NCBI GenBank assembly: GCA_031216915.1
Contig: CM062291.1
Coordinates: 30,557,023 to 30,621,022, forward strand
DNA from: Pictodentalium vernedei
Taxonomy: Eukaryota; Mollusca; Scaphopoda; Dentaliida; Dentaliidae
Direction: 5' to 3'
Length of the DNA stretch: 64,000 nt
Shown: positions 41,655 through 51,312 of the stretch, piece after piece
Layout of the letters: each line of letters opens with the position of its first letter
How positions within the stretch are numbered: the stretch's first letter is position 1
Translations under genes and position numbers: made by a program
The notes under the pieces: generated by a model
Databases searched by the model: none
What the model was told of the DNA's origin: nothing
Seen by the model: only the letters and a program-made list of their open reading frames with translations

Positions 41655-42296
41655 TCTTTACCCTTTACCCAACGCAGACGATATCAAAATTTATTATTTT
41701 AGGCCTAAAAAAATAAAAAATATGTTTCTCAGGCCCTCCCGCATGGTCCTTTTGGCTGCCGCATGCTCTCTTTTTATAACCAATTTAAACTTTAAAAAAA
41801 TAAAAATTAAATGGTTTATGTCTGATATTTTACCCAAGTTAAAAATATTGATGAATTTGTCCCTTGAGTGCAAGAAGGCTTTGCAATGCTAAAGCATTGC
41901 AAAGCCTTCTTGCACTCAAGGGATGAAATACACAACCACCCATGCTATTCTGTAGATTATGAGGCCTAAAACTTGAACCAAGAACATAAACTTTTGATGG
42001 CAAAGAAGAAATTACTGAAATAAAAATAAAATAAAAAAACGCTCACCTGCATGCAATTTCACAAATAATGGCCTGAGAAACAGAAGATCTACTTTGTGTG
42101 GCCTTAAATATAATTTTTTTAAATTTTTCAAAAAATTTCAACAAAACCATATCATGTGACCCCTCATTGGAACGAGTCCAATGAGGGGTCACATGATATG
42201 GTTTTGTTGAAATATTTTGAAAAATTTAATTTATTCAACTGCTCAATTTGCATATTACGCGGGCAGATGCGGGCGATTCGTTAGGTAAAGGGTTAA
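41655..42296. mobile_element. TTAA MITE subfamily A split by a Harbinger-type MITE
   Basis: The left piece accctttacccaacgcagac...ttattatttta (to 41701) and the right piece ttaaatataatttt...ggtaaagggTTAA (42104-42296) join in register. The core palindrome is shortened to ggaacgag-tcc. Confidence 0.85.
41702..42103. mobile_element. Harbinger-type MITE, copy 2
   Basis: TTA duplicated at 41699-41701 and 42104-42106, GGCC ends, and the perfect central palindrome aaggctttgcaatgct / agcattgcaaagcctt. 402 bases, opposite orientation to copy 1. Confidence 0.88.
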
Positions 42297-42414
42297 CCCT
42301 TCCTTGATACGTGCAGATGTTTACTTAAAAAATTATGCAAAATTACAAGCAGCCTATGAGACAAAATTCATCAATTCAACCGATGTTTCAAAAGGTTTCA
42401 CTCAATACACTAAT

Positions 42415-42860
42415 ATGTTCCAATGAGACGAAAATCCCCACCTGCTGATTGGGCGAGAGCTCGCTAAGTTTTCTTTTATAAGTTTTTGGCTTCAATACCC
42501 TGTTTCCATCTGACGTCATCAGTACTCATCACGTGAAATATTTTAAATGAGGTTGCCCATTTCGCATTAGTCAAAGGAGTGACTTACAAACCACTTCAAT
42601 TTTGTAGATTTTTTTACTCGTTCAGCAGATGGTGTTCCAAATGAAGTGCTGTTTAAAAAATTACAAATTGGTTTTACAATTGAACTAAGATGGAGTTACC
42701 TTGACTTTCATCTGATTTATTAATTGGCCAGTGACATCGTGGGGCACATGAGAGGTTTATTCACTAAACTTGTGATCGTTAGAAGTTGCCTTGTTCATTT
42801 CACGATGTAGGTTTGCGGCAATGGGTAGCATCTTAATTACTTTATCTTCTCTGTGCTGTG
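42415..42860. repeat. Dispersed repeat, copy 1 (second copy at 61316)
   Basis: ttccaatgagacgaaaatcc through gatgtaggtttgcgg aligns over about 440 bases with 61316-61760. It contains ctgattgg..gagagct, gagtgacttacaaaccactt and aaacttgtgatcgtt. No frame is conserved between the two copies. Confidence 0.7.
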
Positions 42861-43063
42861 GGGCACATAAGACTAAGGTGTTGGTTTCTGTAGTGGTTAT
42901 ATTTTTTTTAATGATGTACTACAAACTGGCAAATCTCTTTTAATATTCGTTTGCAGGGTCAGTAAATATTTAAATTCCTTGTTGCATTATGGGAAAATTT
43001 ACTGGTTGAAATTTTAGTATTTCCCCATCAGTATGCGAATTTGCAAAACAAATTTTTTTTTTA

Positions 43064-43466
43064 GGCCTAAAAAAATAAAAAATCTGTTTCTCAGGTCCTC
43101 CCGCATGGTCCTTTTGGCTGCCGCATGCTCTCTTTTTATAACCAATTTAAACTTTAAAAAAATTAAAATTAAATGGTTTATGTCTGATATTTTACCCAAG
43201 TTAAAAAAATTGATGAATTTGTCCCTTGAGTGCAAGAAGGCTTTGCAATGCTTTAGCATTGCAAAGCCTTCTTGCACTCAAGGGATGAAATACACCACCA
43301 CCCATGCTATTCTGTAGATTATGAGGCCTAAAACTTGAATCAAGAACATGAACTTTTATTGGTTAAGAAGTAATTACTGAAATAAAAAATAAAATAAAAA
43401 ACCGCTCGCCCGCATGGAATTTCACAAATAATGGCCTGAGAAACAGAAGATGTACTTTGTGTGGCC
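43064..43466. mobile_element. Harbinger-type MITE, copy 3
   Basis: TTA at 43061-43063 and 43467-43469, GGCC ends and central palindrome aaggctttgcaatgct / agcattgcaaagcctt. Very similar to copy 2. Confidence 0.88.
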
Positions 43467-43489
43467 TTAATTTTTCAGAATTTATTTCA

Positions 43490-43680
43490 TCTTTTTCAAA
43501 ACTTTTTTTTTTTTAAATTTAAAAAAAATGTTTCAACTAAACTGTATCATGAGACTCCCCTCATTGGAACTAGCTCTTTCATATGGTTTTGATGAAATGT
43601 TTTGGAATTTTTTTTTTTTTTTTTTCAGTTGCTCAGTTTGCGAACAGATTGCAACCAATTCATTGAGTTAAGAGTTAATA
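43490..43680. mobile_element. TTAA MITE subfamily A, decayed
   Basis: tttcaactaaactgtatcat and gactcccctcattggaac are recognisable. The right half has collapsed and a T run has grown. Confidence 0.55.
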
Positions 43681-43982
43681 ATACTTCTATTGGATGTATT
43701 GGATGTACTGAAGTCAAACAAGTCTGTAATGCTGGGGAACATATGTAGATTGATAGTGCAATTTTTTCAAAAGATCGGGATAGATAAAAAAAAATGGGTT
43801 TTTTTTCAAACTAACTTTTATTTACTTTGGAAGCTATATGCAATTAACAGATCAAATTTATATTAAATTTGTGGTACATGTGAAACTAGAAGTCGTGTCA
43901 CAATTAGTGCAGAACATGCTCATTAGTTAATGCACTCCTTACTGTAGAAGAATGAAGTAGTTTAATTGAAATACTCCAGAGC

Positions 43983-44566
43983 ATGGGAGCATGGTGGCTC
44001 AGTGGTAGACTGTTGGACTTGTATGCAAGAGGTCCCCGTCCGGGACAACCCACATTGTGTCATTGGGCGAGGCACTTTATCCCGGTTGCCTACATGGGGG
44101 CATGATGACGCCGTGTACTAAGGCGTACTGCACGTCGATGGTGCACATGTCTTCAATCGCTGTAACCCTGCTTGAGCGGAGCTTGAATAGAGTTAGAATG
44201 TTGAGGAGCTGACAGTTGTTCGTCGATGCTCGGTGGTTCTCTCCGGGTACTCCGGCTTCCTTCACCCGTAAAACTGTCGCGGTCACGATTAGCCTTTGTG
44301 CATAAGTATGTGACCTAAACCCTTTACCTAACGTAACGGCCAAAACCAGCCAGCGCTATTCTCAAAAATTGCCTCTTTTTGTCTCAAAAACATAGGTTAT
44401 GGCCCCTCATTGGAACGAGCTCGTCGAGCTCGTTCCAACGAGGGGTCATAACCTATGTTTTTGAGAAAAAAATGAAAAAAAATAGTTATTCAAGAATTAT
44501 TTTTGCATGTGTCGTCTGCTTTTCTGGTTAGGTAAAGGGTTAAACACCACTAATAATAGATAAATA
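43983..44566 (+). mobile_element. tRNA-headed SINE carrying a TTAA MITE
   Basis: It starts tgggagcatggtggctcagt. The body is complete to tatgtgacc, then the MITE, then taaacaccac...ataaata. The target duplication AATACTCCAGAGC is at 43970-43982 and 44567-44579. Confidence 0.88.
44328..44543. mobile_element. TTAA MITE subfamily B inside the SINE tail
   Basis: From aaacCCTTTACCTAACGTAA to GGTAAAGGGTTAAA, with the flanking taaa/ttaaa derived from the SINE's own ttaaacacc. The core palindrome cccctcattggaacgagctc-gtc-gagctcgttccaacgagg is complete. Confidence 0.85.
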
Positions 44567-44579
44567 AATACTCCAGAGC

Positions 44580-45320
44580 GTTTGCACTGTGCAATGCAAA
44601 ATATATAGAGGATATCTACACTATTTTCATGCGGACCTGAACGTATTATTTTTCAACCGCGTAAGCACTCATGAAAAATAAAACTTTCAGGTTCACACTC
44701 ATGAGATAATTCCCGATATTCACTAAAATAGCGTAGATTTTCTTTTTATTATATGGTACGTGACATTTTAGTGTGCATTATTCAGCCCAATTCGACTGGA
44801 AACAGTTTCAAGACAATAACAAAGATCGGCTGATCGTTCCTTCAAGGCGACGACATGCACCAAAGTTTGACGACATTTAGGAAGCTACTGAAGGATATTT
44901 CTGGATATCCATCGAGTCGATGGATAGTGATAAATGTCTTTTCGATAATTTGCGATAATTCATAGGCTATCATATAATAAAATGCGCTATTAGCTAGGTA
45001 AGTAGTGAAGTCACAAACTGAACCGATCAAACAGAAAAAAATATTGACTCTATTTGGAGGGTGGATTACTACTAAATCCCTGAGGAGGAGATTTTTCACT
45101 TAGTAATTATTTAAAATTTCTGAAGACAAAACGCAAAAAGCACTTGCAAACTTGCTTGTGTGTTTCTTGTGCTATTATGAAAAATAAAAAATACTTTTCG
45201 GTTGGAGAATATATTGTGCTGTGATTCAGTAGTCATCCACTCTCTTCATTCTGCATATGCAGTTGAATTTTAATAATTTACGTCATTACATGTACATATA
45301 TCGCAGTAGAGTTTAGGAAT
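44580..45320. other. Non-coding stretch, no gene seen
   Basis: AT-rich. It includes the small palindrome tccatcga-gtc-gatgga-like at about 44911. No supported gene. Confidence 0.4.
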
Positions 45321-45324
45321 GATG

Positions 45325-45566
45325 TTAACCCTTTACCTAACGTAACGGCCAAAACCGGCCAGCGCTATTCTCAAAAATTGCCAATTAATTTTCATTATTT
45401 TTTTTCCTTGTTTTTGTCTCAAAAACATAGGTTATGACCCCTCGTTGGAACGAGCTCTTCAAGCTCGTTCCAACGAGGGATCATAACCTATGTTTTTGAG
45501 ACAAAAAATGAAAAAAATTAGTTATTCAAGAATTGTTTTTGCAAGTGCTGTCTGCTTTTCGGGTTA
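45325..45566. mobile_element. TTAA MITE subfamily B
   Basis: TTAACCCTTTACCTAACGTA to cttttcgggttag. The full palindrome surrounds gaacgagctcttcaagctcg. This is one of the best complete copies. Confidence 0.88.
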
Positions 45567-45876
45567 GAATGATCTCTGTTCACTAGCATAGAATTAAACA
45601 GAGTTGGGCACATGCTTTTTCTACAGGAATTGAGTTACGCTAATGGTGCATTTTGATAGGGATAAAAGTGCACTTACTTTGCGTGCTATTAATTCAAAAT
45701 AGTACACAATACACTGACAGGACTTCTAGCTTCAACCGTAAATGTTTTGTTCTTCATAATTTATATGAATATGGGGTTGTTCTCTTATGCAATATACTAA
45801 AGTTATGGAAAATGTTTTTGGTGTTTAAAATTATTATATGTAATTAACAAGGTTTTTCTATTAATGCAATGTACAG

Positions 45877-46167
45877 TTAACCTGTCACCCAACAAATCGG
45901 CCACATTTGCCCACGTAATTATAAATTAATCATTATAACTGCCAAAACCGGTTGACGCTATTCACAAAAATCATCATACGATTTTCATTATTTTTTTCAC
46001 TTTTTGTCTCAAAAGCATAGCATATGACCGCTCATTGGAACGAGCTGAATGAGCTCGTTCCAGTGAGGGTCCTAAGCTATGTTTTTGGCACAAAAATAAA
46101 AAAAAATAATTAGTCAAGAATTTTATTTGCAAGTGTCGTCTGCCTTTCATGTTCGGTAAAGGGTTAA
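45877..46167. mobile_element. TTAA MITE subfamily B, variant
   Basis: TTAACCTGTCACCCAACAAA to ggtaaagggTTAA (46164-46167). It has a longer left arm (ttgcccacgtaattataaat) that mixes subfamily A-like and B-like parts. Confidence 0.75.
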
Positions 46168-46354
46168 GCAGTTGGAAAAAAAAAAATAATTTTTTTTAAA
46201 TTTCCACAAAGCAATATCATGTTATCCTTCATTGGAACAAGTTTGTTGAGCTCATTCCAAAGAGGGAATTTTTTTTTATATATTCTGGGCAAAATTGGGG
46301 GAAAAAAAATAAAGTATGAAATTTTGATACCATGTGCATTGGGTGATGGGTTAA
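46164..46354. mobile_element. TTAA MITE subfamily A, decayed, sharing a TTAA with its neighbour
   Basis: It reads in reverse orientation (ttaagcagttggaaaa ... cattgggtgatgggTTAA). It abuts the previous MITE with a single TTAA between them. Confidence 0.65.
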
Positions 46355-46679
46355 CAGGGATCCAATACAGTATTGGGTCCTCTTAATTTATTTTATTATG
46401 TTGTTAGTCATTTGTATAACTGTTCACTGATGGTTTGCTAGCCATCCTGAAAATTAACAGATCTCCGAATTTACCAACTTTCCTGTTACTATTTCATAGA
46501 CCTAGGCCCCTGCAAACCTTAAATTTTGGGTCGAATCAAATCAGGCATCAGATTTTGAAACGAATTTCGAATCAAATCTCACTGCTTTTAATGTTGTGCA
46601 TATTGCACCTTCTTACAACGGTACCGGTAACATTGTCAGTCTCTACTCAGATATTGTGAGCAATGGTGATTCACGCAAA

Positions 46680-46929
46680 TTAACCCTTTACCCAATGCAG
46701 ACGATATCAAAATTTATTATTTTAAATATCATTTTTTCAAATGTTTCCAAAAATTTCAACAAAAACCATATCATGTGACCCCTCGTTGGAACGAGCTCAT
46801 CGAGCTCGTTCCAATGAGGGGTCACATGATATGGTTTTGTTGAAATTTTTGGAAAAATAATATTTTTTCAACTGCTGAATTTGCATATTACGTGGGCGGA
46901 GGCGGGCGATTCATTAGGTAAAGGGTTAA
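46680..46929. mobile_element. TTAA MITE subfamily A, best intact copy
   Basis: TTAACCCTTTACCCAATGCA to ggtaaagggTTAA. The palindrome arms atatcatgtgacccctcgtt / aatgaggggtcacatgatat surround ggaacgagctcatcgagctc. Used as the reference for the split copies. Confidence 0.9.
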
Positions 46930-46985
46930 ACAAAAGTGTCGAGTATTCCAGAACGAAATCAATGTTATTTTGGAATCGGAACATA

Positions 46986-47108
46986 CTTGAGCTTTTCTTC
47001 TATCATCAGGTCTCCTGTACAGGACAACTCCCTGCCCCCATCTCCTCCCCCCCCCCCCCCCCCCCCACCGCCTGTACAGGAGACCTGATGATAGAAGAAG
47101 AGTTCAAG
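46986..47108. repeat. Foldback with poly-C loop
   Basis: cttgagcttttcttctatca...ctgtacagg pairs with cctgtacag...tgatagaagaagagttcaag. The loop contains a run of about 22 C. Confidence 0.75.
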
Positions 47109-47274
47109 AAAAGACACTCAGTAGGATTTTCAGAATGAATCGAATCACATTTTGAAGCCTCGCAGGGCCCCACATAGACCTTATTTGATATTTTTCCTGA
47201 CCAGTGCATCATGGAATGAAATCTGTCCAATGACACACTTAAACATGCATTTATTTAAAAATTGAACACAATGT

Positions 47275-47392
47275 TTATAATCTTTATTGGAGTATGAACG
47301 TGTGGTAATGGGTACAAATTATGTAGGAATCCCGAAGGGATTCATACAATTTGTACCATTGCCACACATTCATACTCCAATAAAGATTATAA
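47275..47392. repeat. Foldback (ttataatctttattgg family)
   Basis: Arms of about 55 bases (ttataatctttattggagta...ggtacaaatt) pair around aggaatcccgaagggatt. Confidence 0.75.
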
Positions 47393-47399
47393 AAATTGC

Positions 47400-48290
47400 A
47401 TTCAATTCTTATAATTACATTCTGTAACTGTTTAAATTACTTTTTACCAAACAACAAAGCAGAAAGACGAAGTAAAACATGTACGAATGAACGAGGCGAA
47501 AAAAAACACCCCCACACAAAAGACAAAGTGCACAACTCTGAGTTGAGCACCGGTTTTTGGCATTGACCCAAATTTGTCAAATTGCCATCTTTTGCAATGA
47601 AACTTGGAATGTTCAAAACAATTTATTTAACATATCAGTAAACTATAATCACTGATCCCTGCGAGAGGTGCTAAAAGTTAAAAATCTGCCCAAACGCCAC
47701 CCGAATTGCATTCTGTCAACTGCGCTCTACCGTAAATGCGGGTCAAAGTTCGACCAAATGTATTCATTGGAAAATGAATTACATTTGGTCATGACGTTTT
47801 CATCCAGCTGACCAATGGGAATTGAATATTTGGACCCAAAACGTATAACTACATTAACAGTGTAATTATTAATAAATAAACACACACTTGTAGATTAGAG
47901 TTGCTTCATAAAATATTAAAACATAGGCAATTATATTAAATTTTGTAACTTAGCATTACGGTCATATCAGTGAATACTAAAAGTACTAAGGCCACACAAA
48001 ATAAATTAATTGATTCTCAGTCATTTTTTTTTTAAATCAGTGAGAGAGGGAGAGTTTTATTTTAATTTTTTTTTCAAGCATGTAAAGAGCATAAATTGAG
48101 TGAGGTTTTCCACATTCTTTTCACACACAGAATATATAGAAAATGCATAATTGTACAAATGAACCCATTTAACCCTCAAGGACCTAATTCCAATTTTCAT
48201 CACTTTTACTACAATAGAACAGATGTCCCAAAAAGATGTCTCTAAGGAAACTTGCAATTTACATTCTCAGTACCTTAGTAGTTGTTTCTA
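47400..48290. other. Non-coding stretch with a Harbinger-MITE fragment
   Basis: TAAGGCCACACAAAATA at 47987-48003 is the end of the Harbinger-type MITE family, followed by only about 50 related bases. The palindrome aatgtattcattggaaaatgaattacattt lies at about 47757. No gene seen. Confidence 0.45.
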
Positions 48291-48293
48291 GCC

Positions 48294-48480
48294 CTTTACC
48301 TAATGAGTCGCCCACATCCACCCGTGTAATTTGCAAACAGCACTTGAAAATTTTTTTTTTTTTTTAAATATTTCAACAAAACCATATCATGTGACCCCTC
48401 AGTGGAACGAGCTCATCGAGCTCGTTCCAGTGAGGGAGGGGTCACATGATATGGTTTTGTTGATTTTTGGCAGAAAACTT
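48294..48480. mobile_element. TTAA MITE subfamily A, reverse orientation, right end worn
   Basis: ccctttacctaatgagtcgc, then the core accatatcatgtgacccctc / gaggggtcacatgatatggt. A 4-base direct duplication (ggga) lengthens one arm. Confidence 0.75.
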
Positions 48481-48499
48481 TAAAAGAATAGTAATTAAA

Positions 48500-48660
48500 A
48501 TAATAAATTTTGATATTCTTTGGTTTTTCAGCATCTCTAGGGTGGGGGAGGTGGGGGGGGGGGGGGGAGTTTAAAGTTTTTACAAATTGGGTCCCTGAGT
48601 TAATATTTGGGCTCTCTATTGGAGCCCAAAGTTTAACTTAGTGCAATATGAGGAACAATT
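48500..48660 (+). repeat. Fragment of the 167-bp satellite family
   Basis: aaattgggtccctgagttaa and gggctctctattggagccca followed by aacttagtgcaatatgagg match the diverged units. G runs interrupt it. Confidence 0.6.
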
Positions 48661-49386
48661 TGCCTCTCAAACTGCAGTGCCATAACAACACTTGAAAGTT
48701 TGGAAGTGCTTGTCTGCAGCTGGTAGAATTGAAAGCTGTCAGGAAGACCTATGATAATATTCATATTATGAGTAATGTCATGACTTCATTTCTCTGTAGT
48801 GTTGGGGGGGAGGGGGGGGGCTTGTCTGTCTTGGATACTGTTTTGCCCTTTTAGGCTCTTAAGTCTGACTTCCACCTGCTGGGGTTACCGGCGCATGTCT
48901 ATGTAACTCTGTCATTGCCTCTGTTTCAAGATGTTGCACTGCCCACTTTGTGTACATTCTGTGCATCAATTAGTAGCTTCATCTTGTTAATTGTGATCGG
49001 GCACGGAGTAGCTGTACCATGTCTTTGCCTTCATCTCCAAGAAACTTTACAGGAATATGTTTATACTCCACATTGTACGATTCCATGACACAAATTGCCT
49101 TTGAGTTTCTATCTTTTTGCGATATGACTCCCTGGGCTCGGTCGTCAGTTGCAGGGGCGACAAACTTTTATTTGTAGTTCCTTTAAGGATTACCTATTGT
49201 TGATCTTACTGTAAGATCTTCTTGAACAACTAACATTTGTCGTTCTTTGGCCAGACTTTCTCTGGTATATTACATGTATATTCTGTTGGGTACATAATGG
49301 TGCGTTCATGCTTCTTCTTGTGGGAGCTTTATATCCAGATCGCTTGCTTGTGTTTATCCTACTTTTTATTCATTTTTTTTTTCAGA

Positions 49387-50403
49387 ATGCCCAAACGGCA
49401 TAATGATTTGACTCCAAATGGCGTAATGATTTGACTAATGGTCTTTCAGAATTATTTCAACCGTCAGATGCCAAAAGGCCCAGTATTCCTAGGGTTCACG
49501 CTTCGAGTACCACCACTCATGACAATCCTGGACAGCCTAGGGTGTCTATTCGTGCTCCAGGGAACATCATTGACAGTCCTATTGCATCCACCTCCACAGC
49601 TGTTCCGGACAATAGGCCTAGGCCACAATCCCAGAATGCTAAGGGACGCAAGAATAAATCTGGGAATGGTCGTTCTTCTGCACAGATAAGATCCGGAAAT
49701 AGTAGGGCTGATAGGGTTAGTCCCCCAGTCCAACAGATATTAATGTTGCCCGCAACTCGACGGTCGTTTCACGTCAGCAGGAGTTCGTACCAAGTTTTGA
49801 TTCACCATTTTCCATACTAGTGGTTACAGCTCCATACAATTGTGACTCTTGGGGCAGTGCGCGGGGGTTAACCCTATTTTTGTGAACAGTAATTCAGATA
49901 GCTTCTCCACTAACATTCCTGTTACAAGTATATCAAATCTGGGACATACCTCCGTTCATTCATCTGCAAACTTTTTACCTTCGGTTGGATCACAAGTGTC
50001 TCCTGATTCCGAGATATTAACAGTACGTTTACTGCGTCACATTGTGCAACAGTTAGAGGTTAATCATGGACAGGGTTTACAGACTGTTTCTGAACCAGTT
50101 ACTGCAGCATCACAGGCTACAGGGTCTTCCACCATTCCTGCTTCCAGTGCCAGTATGATGCCAGTTGGTCCTTCCATTCCATCATTCCGGGGGCCGATCC
50201 ATTGTCCAATGGGGATGTGATGTCATTCATTGCATTTCATCAGTCCATTGTTACTCAGCTGACTAACGGGCAAGGTAGTGATCATATATTTTCTTCAGTT
50301 CCGTTAGTACACCATGTCAGTCCAAAATTGAAATCTCAAATATGGGCCAATGAATATGTTAATTTGGCAGCCCTTCTTCCGCAGCAAGAGCATGAAGCTA
50401 CTT
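49387..50403 (+). pseudogene. Ngaro-like element: Gag N-terminal part, frameshifted
   Basis: A splice-like or leader tract (ttttttttttcag) precedes ATGCCCAAACGGCATAATG. The frame shifts near 49430 beside a short direct repeat (aatgatttgact) and again near 49800 and 50215. The protein is Ser/Pro/Asn-rich and low in recognisable fold. The last frame (50202-50402, PLVHHVSPKLKSQIWANEYV) runs exactly into the PAT-like insertion, and its reading frame is restored beyond it. Confidence 0.65.
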
Positions 50404-50475
50404 AGTCTTTCATATACCCAAATAAACAAATAACAACTATTATCTGTATGCCATCAAGCGAAGTGCGACTTGAAA
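50404..50475 (-). repeat. B2 repeat of the PAT-like element
   Basis: agtctttcatatacccaaat through aagtgcgacttgaaa; repeated at 50966-51037. Confidence 0.9.
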
Positions 50476-50771
50476 AAGAGCCAGCGGATTTATTCACAAT
50501 ATTATTCACAATATTTAGAATTTCAACACTCATCAAAGTGTGTACATACATTCCCCAGTATCGGCGACATAGCGGGCAGGGAAAAACCCAGTGGGAAACC
50601 TGTATTCTGAGCCAATGCTAATACCGCCTGCAGGGTAAGCTCAGAATCTCACTTATACAAATATTTATTGGAATGCAATGTGTATTGGAACAAATTTTAA
50701 AAAACTAGGCAAATATTGGCAAATAACAGAAAAAACCGAAACATCTAATCTCCACCCACAAATAGGTTGCA

Positions 50772-50965
50772 AATTGAAATTGCGTGGCTCTTTCGTTTGC
50801 AAAAACGCTTGAACTGAAGTCACAAACATTCAAGTGACTACACTCCGATTCACTCACGTGATCAGTACCCTGACAACCCATGGACTGAACAACACCTTTG
50901 TTTATTTGAATGGTCTACCAAAGACAACATTTTTCCGCTAAACTACCGAAACGCGGAAAAATTAT
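50772..50965 (-). repeat. A2 repeat of the PAT-like element
   Basis: aattgaaattgcgtggctct through aacgcggaaaaattat; repeated at 55303-55496. Confidence 0.92.
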
Positions 50966-51037
50966 AGTCTTTCATATACCCAAATAAACAAATAACAACT
51001 ATTATCTATATGCCATCAAGCGAAGTGCGACTTGAAA
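50966..51037 (-). repeat. B1 repeat of the PAT-like element
   Basis: Directly abuts A2, giving the circle-junction sequence ...aaaattat|agtctttc... Confidence 0.9.
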
Positions 51038-51312
51038 GAAAACAAAGAAAGATACGCAAGCACACCCAAAAACTGGTTTAAATTATTCCCTTATGAAATA
51101 CGAAAGATAATATAAACTTTCATGCTCATTTTGAAAAACGCTCTAAAGAGCAGGAACAAATAACAAAGAAATGTAAACTTTTGAGTGTCAAAACAGATGC
51201 ACTCAAAGTGCACAATTTTCCAGAGATGCTAAATTAACTAAAGGCAAACTAGCACTAATCTATAACTCAGTGTTCCCACGAAAAAACACTGAACTATGGA
51301 AAAGTACAGAGC

